Shown here one piece after another: positions 12,330-24,900 of a DNA stretch of 64,000 nt; position 1 is the stretch's first letter; every line of letters starts with the position of its first letter. The position numbers and the translations under genes were made by a program. The notes under the pieces were generated by a model that was not told where the DNA came from, did not search any database, and was given only the letters and a program-made list of their open reading frames with translations. Source of the stretch: Tiliqua scincoides (Eukaryota > Chordata > Lepidosauria > Squamata > Scincidae); the NCBI RefSeq assembly GCF_035046505.1, contig NC_089825.1, forward strand, positions 6,665,408 to 6,729,407, in the 5' to 3' direction.

Positions 12330-12925
12330 CAGCCCCACTGAAAACACAGAGCACGGTGAGAAAGCTTCGCCCTGCGTGGGCGGGAAAGCGCGACACTGCA
12401 AGAGGGCCGCCCTGATCTATAGGGCGCGCTGAGCCACAGTCCGGGTTGAGCATCTGCTGCTCCCAGACCCTGCTCTGGACACGCCTCCCGTGACGTCATT
12501 CGATCTCCGCCCCCGGAACGGAGCCGGCCAATCAGAAGCGCGCGCCCAGCTCCTCCCACGGCGGCCCCGGTGGGCGGAGCCAGGGTGACGCGTGAGGGCC
12601 GCCCCTCCCCTCCCCTCCGCTTTCGCTTCTGGCGCTTGAGAGGGGGGAAAGGTCGCGGCGGGGCTGGTCGGGGCTCCGCCCCTGAACGTCGCGGGGGCGC
12701 GTCAACGGTCGGAACTCGCGTCGCTGGAGGCCTGAGCGGCCTCAGGGGCGGCGACGGTTTCCCCGCCCCCGGCCGAGGCGGGCTGCGTCAACTGCCGGCT
12801 CTCCAGGGCCTCAGCCGAGGCGCCTTCCCGGAGTGGGAGCCTCTCCCTGCGCCTGAGCGCCGCTCCTGCAGGGCAGCCCGGCCAGGTGGGCCCAGGGAGG
12901 GCGCGCGCGACAGCCCGGCCAGGTA
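12330..12925 (+). promoter_or_regulatory. NUB1: CpG-island promoter of NUB1 with CRE, CCAAT and GC boxes
   Basis: A sharply GC- and CpG-rich block in otherwise AT-rich DNA, directly upstream of the NUB1 body. It contains a perfect palindromic CRE (TGACGTCA, 12491-12498), a CCAAT box (12528-12532, read CCAATCAG) and a GC box (GGGCGG, 12572-12577) in that order, with more GC boxes downstream. No TATA box is evident, as expected of a housekeeping CpG promoter. The exact transcription start cannot be read. The island could also drive a divergent transcript, but no minus-strand gene is seen. Confidence 0.8.
12600..12922 (+). other. NUB1: NUB1 probable non-coding first exon (start approximate)
   Basis: The start codon lies in the next exon at 18850, directly after an acceptor, so a 5' non-coding exon is required. 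The best donor in the island is CCAG|GTAGGC after 12922; an alternative CCAG|GTGGGC lies after 12885, in a near-identical repeat of the same short sequence. Joining CCAG to G-ATGG gives an A at -3 and G at +4, a good Kozak context. The left boundary is a guess. Confidence 0.45.
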
Positions 12926-13011
12926 GGCCCCAGTGGGGGTATGCGTAGGCTGCACTGAGACTCTGTCCACTGGCCTGGGAACAAGCCCCAGTGGCTATAA
13001 TGGGAGAGGGA

Positions 13012-13355
13012 GAGCAGACCCAAGAAGGAAGTGCTTCTCCCAGCGTGTAGTCGGTCTGTGGAACTCCTTGCCACTGGAGGTTGTGATGGCATCTGGCCTG
13101 GGTGCCTTTCAAAGGGGCCTGGGTAGCTCGATGGAGGAACAGCCCATCCAGGTTACAAGCCATAATGGGTACGTGCAGCCTCCTGGTTTCAGAAGTGGGC
13201 TGCCTCAGAGTTCCAGCTGCAAGGAGGGCACCAGGATGCAGGCCTCCTGTTGTTCTGTGTGGTCCCTGGAGCGTCTGGTGGGCCACTGTGAGATACAGGA
13301 AGTTGGACTAGATGGCCATTGGCCTGATCCAGCAGGGTTCTTCTTATGTTCTTCT
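13012..13355 (+). mobile_element. CR1 LINE 3' end
   Basis: Contains CTCCTTGCCACTGGAGGTTG, GGGCACCAGGATGCAGG and the terminal TTCTTATGTTCTT. It lies in NUB1 intron 1 about 90 bp after the probable first-exon donor. Sense to NUB1. Confidence 0.85.
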
Positions 13356-13519
13356 GAATAGATGTGCATAGAAAACTTTGTGTTTGTGTGTGTTTATGTC
13401 ATTCTCCACTGCTTCCTCTTTGTGTTTGTGTGTGTTTATGTTCGCCTGTCATCTGAGTGTGATGCTTCCTGCATGCAATAAGGGGGACTCTAGTCTAGTC
13501 AGTCACCAGAAGAATTGAG

Positions 13520-13565
13520 AACATTCTATATATATATATCATTTATATATATCCATATACTGTAT
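13520..13565. repeat. AT-rich tandem repeat (TA)n
   Basis: TATATATATATA tract with imperfect continuation. Confidence 0.7.
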
Positions 13566-16310
13566 ATCGTTTATAGACTAAGGAAGTATAGATTAAAGAA
13601 GTGGATTTCCTGAAGGTGCCTTTGGATTTTTTGTCACTTCTGCAGCAACTGACTTATTGCTGCTGCCCTTCTAGAAGTCAACACTCTGTTGCAATTTTGG
13701 GGATTGATTGCTTTCTAGCCCTCCTTCTTGGTGACACTTCAGAGAGGATAATCACAACTGTCTTAGTAAGATTTTTTAAATAGTAAAATTAAAAAAAAAA
13801 GAGTAGTAGACAGGAAAAGAATAGCAGTAAAACTAAGGGCTCTAATTGCAGCTCTCTCCATAGATTAGTGCCAAATGCTATCCCAGGTTCCCTTAGCAGG
13901 AGGGTGGATGAGGCCTGAGTTGATTCTCCTTTCCCATTTCAGTGGAAGAGCTCTAACCACATACAGCATCCCCAAACCAAAGTAGGCTTATACTATATTA
14001 TTATCATCATCATAGTATTGTCAGCATACATGGTGCTTTCATATTATGAAGAGGCATATCTCTCCCCCAGGTTTAATTCTGTATCTTGGCACAAAGGAGG
14101 CACTGAGGAACAGTGGCAGGAGGGGCAAATAGGGAAGCAGAAGCAATTGTGTTTCAGTTATGTGTATTTAACAACACAGGAACAATATAAATATAATAAA
14201 ATGGTTTATCAAATGGGACTGACGTTTTGAAAAAAACAGAGGAAGTCACAAGCACTGACGTTCTAACATTTGAACTTGGGCACTTGAACGGGCTTTCACT
14301 TGAGCAGATGATAAATGAGGTGCCAGCCAAAATTTCTGCCCCTCTTTTGTTCCTGGCCCTAAAAGCAGCCTGTTTTTCAGAAATTATCCTGGTGAAAATT
14401 TCCACATTCCTTAACTGCATATCAAGAAGAGGTTTACTTATAGTCAAGTTTTTGGGAAAGAAGCAGGACCAGGGAAAAAGAAAATGGCCAGCAACCCATC
14501 TGTTTAGCGGAGTTCAGGCTACAGTCTTTTATAGGGTGAAAATTCAGAGTCCGTGCCCGGAACCTGGGCAAGTTCAAACTGTGTTGCCATGTTGTTCTCA
14601 CAGTTTCTTTAAGCAGCCGCAGGTTGGATGGGTTAGATTCTGAGTTAGGTGTATTCGAAAACGTCTCTTCAGCAGACCTTTAAAAATACAATGTAGTGAA
14701 CTTTCCACAGTGATTTTTTATGGTGGCTCTGTCTGAAGTTGACTCAAATCTGGAGGATTTGTTTGGGAAGTTGGAGTTTCGTGAAATAAAATAAATGGAA
14801 AATGTTTCTTTTGGTTTCTGTTTCCCTTGTACTGTGTGAGAATGTGCCAAGCACATAAGAACCAAACGCTCTAAATGAAAGCGAAACTAATGAATCTGTT
14901 TTACTGCCTGGTTCTAAGTAGCAGATGGCAACATTAAAAGATCCAAAAAGATTTTAAAAATGAAGCTCTTGAATGCTTAAGAAGCTTTCTGTACAGTATA
15001 GACTTCTTTTGCACAGTGTTCTCAGAGTTTCACTTTTCACTCATCTTTCTTTGAGATCTTCTGTCTCCCTTCAGCTGCTTGGGAGTCTCTCTTCCTCACA
15101 GTGGGCCCTGTTTTCTGTTTCTCTGTTCTGGCTCAAACAGAAACGGCAAGGAAGAGCACGTACTTGGCTGCTTGAGTGGAAGAAATCAAAGCTAAGCCAT
15201 TGACCTTCTGCTTTCCCATATGTTGACTGAAAGAGAGAGTCTCTGAAAGAACCAGGAATTGCTTTTCTTTGGCTTACTTGCATCACAAATCCAAAAATAC
15301 TGAAACACTGGCATGATTTTATTGGCTACATCTGTAAAGTCTGACAGCTGGTATGGCTACCCTGGGTTCATTGGGTAGATGCTAAAATGTGGGTGGTATG
15401 GTGGTGATGACAAAGATAAGTGGCAACTGCTGCTGACTTCTAACAACTTACTCTGTGGTTTAAGATCACAGTCTTTGAAACTTCTATTTTATTCCCCTCC
15501 ATGCTGGCTGTTCATTTAGACCTTTAACAGCAGTTTTGTAGACATTACCAAGTGATAGAGCTGTGAAAAGTTTTACCTGATGCTTTCTGCAAATCAGACT
15601 GCTGTTACAGATGAAAGCGTGCTCCTGGGTTTTTCTTCTGGTCAATTGGTAACCTGTGCATCAATCCAGCTAGACTTCTTCTAGACTTTACAAAGCCAAC
15701 TCTGTAAAATTCTGCTAGGATTTAACCTGACAATTCCTTCTTATGAAAAATCTCTTTACAAGAAAGAGAAGAGCTATACAAGCAAATAAAAACATCGTGA
15801 TAAATCATTAGCAAGCATCTGTTCCAAATGTATTGGCTGCTTCTTACTGAGCGTCATCTTAACAACTTTTGTTTGTTACTTGCTTGTACAATAATCTTTA
15901 TGACTTCCTTTTCATTTTTCTTTCATTTCAAAGCATTCATTTCTGGCATCCTGGAAGGATATTTTATTGATACCAGAAATATAGGCATTTTAGTGTTGTT
16001 GTAAGAAGAAGCAAAATAATACTTGAACAAAATCACACTGTTCCATGCACCCCATGACCTACAACCAGTTACAGATTCCAGAGCAGTTCTACAGTCATCT
16101 TCCTTGTGGGGGCAGAGTGCTGGACATTTCTGAAGTGTGATTAAAAAAATAAAATGAATTTTTGTTCTTCTCACTATTTGTCCAAGTAGTTTAGGGCGGA
16201 GTAAGTAAAAAGGACAGACCATACCAGTACATACATTGATTGGCATGGAGGGGGGGAAAGTTGGCAACCAACCAACCAAGTGGGCACTGTTAGTTTTATC
16301 TTTGCGGCTA
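13566..16310. other. NUB1 intron 1 stretch, nothing recognised
   Basis: I find no exon, named repeat or RNA gene in this part of the first intron. Open frames present lack any similarity I can name. Confidence 0.4.
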
Positions 16311-16330
16311 TTCTGTCAAAGCTCTTGCTT

Positions 16331-16362
16331 ATTATTATTATTATTATTTTATTATTATTATT
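16331..16362. repeat. (ATT)n microsatellite
   Basis: Tandem ATT units with one TTTTATT interruption. Confidence 0.85.
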
Positions 16363-16434
16363 GAAGAATATTGAATTGCCATCTCTAAGAAGATGCTGTG
16401 TGCTGTGCTGCACAGTGTGCTGTGTATGCAGTGT

Positions 16435-17415
16435 GCCAAGTGTTCATCTAGTTCAGCTTCCTGTATCTCACAATGGTGCATCAGGAGCACATAAGATAAC
16501 AAGATACCAGTATCCTGTTGCCACTCTCGTGCAGTTTGCATTTAGGTTATCTCTAAAGGTTGCATATACATGTCCAACCTTGTTATACACGGATTTGTCT
16601 CAACACGAATGGCCGCTGCAAATGAGAAGGAATGTGCTGATCCCTGGAGAAGGGGAAAAATGCATCTCTATAAAATCACAGTTTAAAAAAAACCACTGCT
16701 TTTCTTACTGTTGTAGAGAGACAGTCATGCAAGCAATCATTCCATTCTTCAGCTGAGCCAGGCAAAGGCAGAGTGCATTTCTAATTGCTGGCTGCCTCTT
16801 CGCAATAGTAAGAAAAGCTGTTTTTAAACCACAATTGTAAAGGGACACACTTCTTTTATTTTTTTTTAAACAGCTTTTATTTAACACGTTTTATGGTATC
16901 AACAGGGAGTCCCAGAATTAAACCCCTGCGGAGGTTGAGAAACAACCTTATTCCATTAGGAGCAATGGAGGTGCAAGAATGCTGGAAGAAGGTTTTTTAA
17001 TCTATTTTTCCACTTTTTAAAAATCCTTGAATTTCTTTATCCACTAGGGGTTCTGGAACTGATCCCCAGTGGATAACGAGGGACGACCTGTAGTCATCGT
17101 ATCTCAGAGGCTGCATATAGTCATCATGAGTTGTAACCTGTAGTGGATTTTTCTTCCATAAATCTGTCCAGCCCCTGTTCAAAGGCATCTAGGCAAGGTG
17201 CCATCAAAACATCTGTGGCAAGGAGTTTTGCAGATTAGTTATGCACAGGGTAAATTTTTTTTGTCTGTTCTGACTTTCCTGCCAACCAATTTTTGTGGCT
17301 GTCTCCTGGTTCTGATGTTGTGTGAGACAGAAAAGAACTTCCCACTATCCACTATATCCATCTTGTGCATACTTCTATATGTCTCAATCATGCCCATCCT
17401 CAGGTGCCTTCTAGA
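16435..17415 (-). mobile_element. CR1 LINE 3' portion, split by a Tigger-like insertion
   Basis: Left part 16435-16566 has TTCATCTAGTTCAGCTTCCT and ATAACAAGATACCAG; right part 17093-17415 has CATGAGTTGTAACCTGTAGT, GCAAGGAGTTTTGCAG and ATGTCTCAATCATGCCC. The two parts are consecutive in the CR1 consensus as recalled, so they are one antisense copy interrupted by the element at 16567-17092. Confidence 0.7.
16567..17092. mobile_element. Tigger/mariner-type non-autonomous DNA transposon
   Basis: Right end CACTAGGGGTTCTGGAACTG, then GGATAACGAGGGACGACCTG and TA, reads in reverse as the Tigger-like CAGGTCGTCCCTCGTTATCC terminus. The left end TACATGTCCAACCTTGTTAT is a diverged inverted match. Flanked by TA. 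Confidence 0.55.
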
Positions 17416-17938
17416 CTGTAGCTTATGTACCACCCTTTAAAAAAGAAAAAGAATGAAGGGGGGAATGCCAGCCAACATGGGGCAAGGCAGGGTGGAGCAG
17501 CATGGCAAACTACTGTATTGCCATTCAGTTCACTGGTCTATATTTCTGTTAAGGAGTTTGTGAAAGTGGAAAGCCAGACCTGAGCTGCCGGAAAACATGC
17601 TCCAAAGTAGCTGAATTGCATGTATGTCTGTATTAATTTAGGGTTCAGGCCTTCTTGCCATGCTGGTTTCAACCACTAAGCTGGCAGGAGAGTGTGACCC
17701 ACCCTCAGGCTTTAGGGACACCTGCTGACCATCAGTGCCCATTAAGCCAAACAAAAACCAGTGGTAATCTCAAACAGCTTTATAAATGGTGTAGTTTCTT
17801 TACTTTAAATAAACATGGTTATCCTGACCACTGGTATCACCTTAATAAACATCATGCTGTAGGGATCTTGAAAAAGCAGAGTATGTATTTTGTTTGAGTA
17901 GAGTACAAGATTGCAATGCCCCTTAGAGCAGACATTCT

Positions 17939-18792
17939 TAACCTTTTTGTGCCTTGTGCACCCCCAGGACACCTACTTCCAAAATATTTTTGTATGTTTT
18001 ATTTCAATTTCCTGCTTTCCTGAAATTGCATGAAACATATTTGGCAAAAGCCAGAACTTCAGAAAACATTAAATTTCAGTCATAGAAAAACAATTGGTTT
18101 GCATCATAGAATTTGAAGATATTAAAAAAAAAAACTCACCAGACAATCAGTACAAAGTGTGAAAACAGATATTCCAGCCAAAAAGAAAATATGTTGGGTG
18201 TCGTTGGCCATACTTAAAAATTATTAAAACCTGTTTTCATCTAGTACAGGGGTGTCCAAAGTTTTTGGCAGGAGGGCCACTTCATCTCTCTGACACTGTT
18301 TCGGGGGCTGGGGGGGAATAATTAATTTACATTTAAAATTTGAGTAAATTTACATAAGTTTACATTAATGAATATATTAAAGATGAACTTATATGAATGA
18401 ATGAAGATCTTGAAATAGCTCAAGGCCTTGCACAAAGCAAGGCTGGCCTTTCCTTTTCTGCTGCTGCTACTACATCACAGACGTGAAACAGCAAGCAGTG
18501 GAGGGAGCCCTCATCCCACAGCTCACACAAGAGGTCAAACAGTTGCATTGGGTCAGTGCAGGCTCCAGCAAGTCTCCGGAGGGCCAGAGGCTCATTGGAG
18601 ACTGGGGGCTCCCTGAGGGCTGCATTAGGAGTCCTCGAGGGCTGCAAGTGGCCCCAGGGCCGGGGTTTGGGCACCCCTGATTTAGTAGAAGAGTGTATTA
18701 AGGCTCCCCCCTTATTTCTGGGATCATCACATGCACCTACAGGCCCCCTTTGTGCATCCCAGGGTGCAGGCCCCACAGTTTAAGAACCCCTT
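17939..18792. mobile_element. hAT-type short element (outer), containing a second hAT
   Basis: Left end CAGACATTCTTAACCTTTTT and right end CACAGTTTAAGAACCCC are inverted and flank AT-rich filler; 18247-18679 is a later insertion. The right end lies about 55 bp before the NUB1 start-codon exon. Confidence 0.6.
18247..18679. mobile_element. hAT-type short element (inner)
   Basis: Ends CAGGGGTGTCCAAAGTTTTT and GGGTTTGGGCACCCCTG are inverted. Target repeats ATCTAGTA (18239-18246) and ATTTAGTA (18680-18687) agree at 7 of 8 positions. Inserted inside the outer element. Confidence 0.85.
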
Positions 18793-18849
18793 TATTAAAG
18801 CAGTTAGCATGCACAAGAATAAATGTTTTAATTGTGTTTTTATGCAAGG

Positions 18850-18966
18850 ATGGCACAGCAGAAGCATCTTGCAGCAAAACTGAAAAACTACTTGCGAGAC
18901 GACAAGATTCAGCTATGGAAACAGCCTTACACAAGGAGCAACAAAGAGGCTGGGGAGGAGCTGAAG
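18850..18966 (+). CDS. NUB1: NUB1 coding exon with start codon (residues 1-39)
   Basis: Acceptor ATGCAAG ends at 18848, so the exon opens G-ATGG. It encodes [18 protein letters not shown] onward, matching the human N-terminus MAQKKYLQAKL. Donor AAG|GTCAGT. Phase 0 exit. Confidence 0.95.
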
Positions 18967-21900
18967 GTCAGTACCCTGTGATTGGGACTTTCTTTTACTT
19001 CATGCATATTTTCTGCTTTCATATTCTTCACTAATTCATTTTTGTTGTCCTAGGTTCTTGCACAGCAATATGCTGTGAGGCTAAATTATAATGACAATGA
19101 AATAGAGGCCCTTCTGGAAGAAATACGACACAAAGCAATTGAGCGGGGAACGGGAAATGAGGCTTATAAGACAACGGGAGTTGCAACGCTTGAAGTAGCC
19201 TTGCCTCCAAGGCTGGGTAAAGTAAGCAGTTGTTTAGTTCTCTAAAGTCGCATGTATTAGATGCTGTGGACGTGTCATGAATGAAGATCCTGCCTGTGTA
19301 CAGAACAGGCAAATTGTTCTGCAAACAGGTCAACTAAAGAGAGGTTTTAATTTGTTTATGTCTACAGTGGAGGTTGGCAACCTTTACAAGCAAATGGGCT
19401 GGACATTCAGGATGGCATCTTCGCCAAACTTCCAGGTTGCTGAGCTCCTGGAAGAGGCTGTCCAGAGCTCAGCTCTGGAAGCAAATCTTCCCACCCAATT
19501 TGCAGCGCTCCAGACAGGGAATGGCAGAACCACTGGCTCATGTGTGGAGCTCCTGTGCCACATACTGCACAGGAATTCCACAAACCTGGGCAGGTAGCTC
19601 CACCTTTCCCTGTCTGGCATGCAGCAAATTGGGCAGGAGGCCTTGCCTCCAAAGCTGAGCTCTCCATGGATTGGACATCTGGGTGGTGGGGCAGATCTGG
19701 CCTGTGGGCCATGAGTTGCCCACCCCTCGTCTAAAGGATGATGGGGCAAGTCTTTCTTCGTGTGAAGTGGCTTAAACTTTCCTCCTTTATCTTCAGAATT
19801 CATTGGAAGGGAATTTAGAATTGGGAAAGGTTAAAAAATTATATATGGTAATTAACTGTCCTGTGCTTCTAATACCTTACTAGACTGTTATTGCGGTCAG
19901 ATAAACTCTAATTAAATTACAATTTAGAAGCAGAAGCCAAGTGAGTCCATACTAAAAAAAAAATGCCAGCATTAAAACCAATACTAGATTTAAGCTGTTC
20001 TGCCCAGCATTGCATTTATGCAGCAGGGACCAAATGTGTACACTTGTGGGCTGGGCCAAAATGGGTTAGTTCAACTGAATTTAGAATGCAGCTGACGCAA
20101 ATTGCAGAAACTAAAATGGCAGGTCTCTTATCAGTGCTGCTTTGCCAACAAGACTGGATAATTCAGACCTCCAGAATCTGGAGAGAGATTAGTCTGGGGT
20201 AGATTCTGTAAACTTCTTTAGATTAGTCACAGTTTGCTGTAGCTCAATATTTGCATCTCTCTACCTTGTAGACAAGAAAAAATGTGCTGGAGACAAAATT
20301 GGTCGTCATGGGCAAAGAGCTCAGATCTCAGTAAGTAGTTAACATTTGTCATAAATCCCTTCTTAAAACCTGCATTTTCATGACATCTGTGACACCAGAC
20401 TTAGGGCCCAATTCTGTACAGCTTTCCAGCATCAATGCAGCTGCCCCAATGGGGCATAAACTGTATCCTGCATCATGGAGGCCTCCTGAAGGTAAAGGAA
20501 CATTTGCTCCCTTACCTCGGGGCTGTATTGCAGCCTCACTGGTCCTGGAAAGTTGGGTAGGACTGGACCCTGAATCCTCCTCACCTAATTACAAGAAGTT
20601 GAGACCATTGCCTATTCTTCCACTGCTTAACCTTGTGTGCATTTCCCTCGCTTTCCACCGTTCTCTCCCTTGTAAGAGATTGTAAGTCCTTCAGGGCAGG
20701 TCCCTGTTGAATACCATATAGACTGATGGCACTATATAAATCCTTAAATAGTGAAACATTCTTTATTTTCTTTAAGTATTTCTTATGTCGTTCTTCATAG
20801 GATATCTTCTAGGTCAGGAACATTCATAGTCTGAAATTCAGCATAGTAACATCCCTTAGATTTAACAGGGAATGGTATTTTTGACATGCATATTGCAGAC
20901 ACTTATGAAAGGGTGCACCTGAATCCTATACATATTTATTCAAACATATCTCTCAGCGAATTCATTGAGACTTAGTTCCAAATTAGGGATTATGTAGGAT
21001 TGCAACCTCAATACAGTTAGAATCAACAAAAATGGAACTGCCAACCAGTTATCTCTAGGTTATTTTTAACCTACAGTTTATATATTGAGAGCTACAGTTA
21101 AGGCTTTTCCTTTGAACATGCACATCATATATGAATATACATGTACATCTTCTTTGCACACAGCTTCTAAAATGGTGAACTTCCTATGATTTGGTCTTTA
21201 TAGTATTGATGAGCAAAAAGAAAAGTTGTAAAAATGATTCTGAAAAATAAGTTCTTTGTGCAGTCACACAGTGGAGTTCTGCATTGTTGCAAAGCTGAAC
21301 TCAGAAGCTATCAGAATTCTGTTCTGCCCCTGGATTTGAGTGGGAAAATCTCATGCACAGTCATGTGCCTTGAGTGCAGGTGGAACACCCAATCCCTCGG
21401 TCCCTTTTTGCCATTGGTGAAGCAACATCGTGAAGAATGCTTCCCTTTGTCCATCTCGCACACACACAAAAGACTTCTACATTATAATCTATATTGTACA
21501 GGGATTATAGTACCCTGACATAAAAGAATTCATTATTCCGGTAGAGAATAATGAAAAATATGAATGATGAATAATATGAATATGAATCATTAAGAAAAAT
21601 GCTTTTTTCTATTTTTCTCAATCTTTCAAATTTTTCCACTAGAAAAATGACTTGGAAGACAATGGGGGGGGGGAATCGCAACGCCCCAGCCTGAGGGCCC
21701 TGGACTCTGTCCCCTTAAGGGGCAGGGGGAAGGCAGCGATGTGATCACCAGGATCACATTGCTAAGGGGGGCACAGGGGCTGGCATGTACTTACCAGTCC
21801 CTGTAGCAGGCTCCTTAGGGTGCAGGGAACCTACTTGACCTTCTGCAGGGCTTCCCGAGCTGTAGAAAGTGAAAGCAGAGCGATTGCACCCCACTTCCCG

Positions 21901-24900
21901 TTTACAATTGCAAACTGGAGGCGGGACACGATCACTCCATTTTCACTTTCTACAGCTTGGGAAGCCTTGTGGAGGATCATGCAGGGCTCCCCACATCCCT
22001 GGGAGGCTGCTGCAGGGACTGGTAAATACAAGCCAGCCCCTGCACCCCTTTTAGCGATGCAATCCCAGGGATCGCATCAATGCCTTTCCCACTCATCAGC
22101 AAGGACTTACAGCGGTTCTCAAGCTCCCTGGGAGTTTGAGAGCTGCTTGGCTAGACTATAAGACCATCACCTTGGCTATCAGTTGGCCAAAAATGAGTCA
22201 CCAGTCTATTTGAGGGCGTTTTCTGGCAGACTGGTTTCATCTTTCACTGTAAGTCTGAGAAGTCTTCCACTCCCAGAACTGTGGAAAGTAACGTGGTCTA
22301 CATCATTGACTATCGTCAAGCACTGTGTCCTAGACACAAGGTTGAGAGCTGATGTCTTGCTTGGGTGTGCTGTTCTGCAGGACACCCTCTTCTGACAGAT
22401 CTGTATCCATCTCCAGGTAAGAGGGAACTTCACTAGTCTCCACTGAGTGTGACTGCAGAGAGACAAAGAAGGCCAATTCTATGCTTGGGATCATTAGAAA
22501 AGGTATTGAGAACAGAACGGCTACTATTATAATGCCATTGTACAAATCGATGGTAAGGCCACACCTGGAGTATTGTGTCCAGTTCTGGTCACCGCATTTC
22601 AAAAAAGACATAGTAGAAATGGAAAATGTGCAAAAGAGAGCGACTAAGATGATTACAGGGCTGGGGCCCCTTCTTTAGGAGGAAAGGCTACGGCGTTTGG
22701 GCCTCTTCAGCCCAGAAAAGAGGCGCCTGAGGGGGGACATGATTAAGACATACAAAATTATGCAGGTGATGGACAGAGTGGATAGAGAGATGCTCTTTAC
22801 ACTCCCACATAACACCAGAACCAGGGGACATCCACTAAAATTGAGTGTTGGGAGAGTTAGGACAGACAAAAGAAAATATTTCTTTACCCAGCGTGTGGTT
22901 GGTCTGTGGAACTCCTTGCCACATGATGTGGTGACAGCATCTGGCCTGGATGCCTTTAAAAGGGGATTGGACAAGTTTCTGGAGGAAAAATCCATTATGG
23001 GTTACAAGCCATGATGTCTTTGTGCAACCTCCTGATTTTAGAAATGGGCTATGTCAGAATGCCAGATGCAAGGGAGGGCACCAGGATGCAGGTCTCTTGT
23101 TATCTGGTGTGTTCTCTGGGGCATTTGGTGGGCCGCTGTGAGATACGGGAAGCTGGACTAGATGGGCCTATGGCCTGATCCAGTGGGTCTGTTCTTATGT
23201 TCTTATGACATGGAGAAGGATAGGTTGCTTACATAGAACTATAGTTCTTTTGAGAAGTTGTCTGTAGAAACACAAGGTCTGGCACAGCCTGAGCTCTGTT
23301 CAAATGCAGTGATTTAAACCTAGAGGTGGCTGTAAAAGGAACAGAGGCATTGAGCATTGTGCACTTGTGCACATGGTTTTCCCACTCAAGTGCAAGAGCA
23401 GAATGCTTAACCAAGCTCTGGAAGCTTTGCTGCTTACGTTCAAAGGACTTCACTGTGTGTGTCTGTACAGATGACTACTAGAAGAACAATAGTTACAAAT
23501 AATGTCCTAATTACTTCAAAAATATTCTCCTACAAGAGAATAGGTTTCAGTAACTATCTATTACTTTGCTTCACAGAATAGCACAGACATATGGATTGGA
23601 AGAAAATTGTATCAAAATCATTATAAATAAGAAGCAACTTGATCTAGGTATGTAATACTGTGTTTTAATACAGCTATAGTTAAGTGTTTAATTGGGAGTG
23701 TGACTTTTTGTTTCTTAGAAATCCATATTTCTAAATATTTTATTCCTAGATCCTTCCAACTCACTTGGAATTAACTTCTTCCATTTTGCAGGAAAGACGC
23801 TAGAAGAGCAAGGCATAACACACAACGTCAAGGTCATGGTGCTTGAGCTGAAGCGTAGTGAAGAGGAAACGAGGAAAAGAGTCAAAGAAGAGGAAATGAG
23901 ACATGAGGAAGAGACCATTAAGAAAAAAGAAATGAGTAAAAGGATGCAACGAACGAAGAAAGGCTTAGAAATACTTGCTGAAAGAGGTCAGGTGTCCTTT
24001 GCCCAAAATAGAACTATTGTGTGAGTGACAGAGCAAGTTAAAGAAAAAACGTTAATGTTGCACCATTTTGCACAATGATCTGAGTCAGCTGTTCCCAATT
24101 TTTACCATGTCACAATTCGCCTTGTCTGATGTAGTGCTCCTGGTGGTGCCCGGGGAGGCCCCAGAGGCCACTTTCAGGTTACGCTGGGCCAGCAACTCAC
24201 TCTGCAGTCCTCAGAATGGCCTGTAGAAGCCTTGAAAGCTACTTCCAGTTTTCAGAAGGCACCATCCAAAAACTGGCCATAGCTTTCAGAAACTTCTGCA
24301 GGCCATTCTGAGGCCTGCAGAAGCCTGCAGAGTGGGTTGCCAGCCTGGTGTGACCCAGAAGGGGCCTCCCCTTGGCTCCACAATATCTCTGATTTGGAGC
24401 CAAATTGAGGCGAGAGCAGGTAGGAGGGCCCAGGTTGCAACCCACATGGCATAGGCTCACAACTCACTAGTGAGTTACAACACACACTTTGGAAAACCCT
24501 GATCTGGGTGAAGACTGATGTAGTGACTCAGTTTTTCACCCAGGTTAAGAGTCTATTTGGTTTCCATGACAGAGATCCACACTGACAAGTGGAACAGTGT
24601 TCAGCTGTTAATCTGGCCCTGCATTCCATATGCTTAAGCACTTTGTGTATTTACACACAAGTACATGCATCTTCACCTTATTTTAAGCACAAATTTTAGG
24701 AAATCGGACCTTTTAGAAATGGTTGTACCACTGTCCAGAGAGAGGGGTGTTGGTTATGACTTCTGATAGTTAGTTTCTTCCAAATAGAACCATCTCTTAA
24801 ATCTGCGGAATGCTTTTTTTTCAGAGCCTGAGGAGAAGAAAAGAAACTGGTGATGAATGTACTTCCAAACCTGACCCCAGTCCTCTAATAAAGTTATCTC

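Noticed and set aside
12570-12926. 118-codon open frame in the CpG island
   Set aside because: Composition is Gly/Arg/Pro-rich as expected of any frame in CpG-island DNA, with no similarity and overlap with the promoter and first exon.
12702-13286. 194-codon minus-strand open frame
   Set aside because: It reads through the CpG island and the antisense of a CR1 3' UTR, so it is a chance frame.
14227-14643. 138-codon open frame in NUB1 intron 1
   Set aside because: No similarity I can name, no supporting splice sites and ordinary intronic composition.
22697-23014. 105-codon open frame as a host gene
   Set aside because: It is the C-terminus of the CR1 reverse transcriptase.
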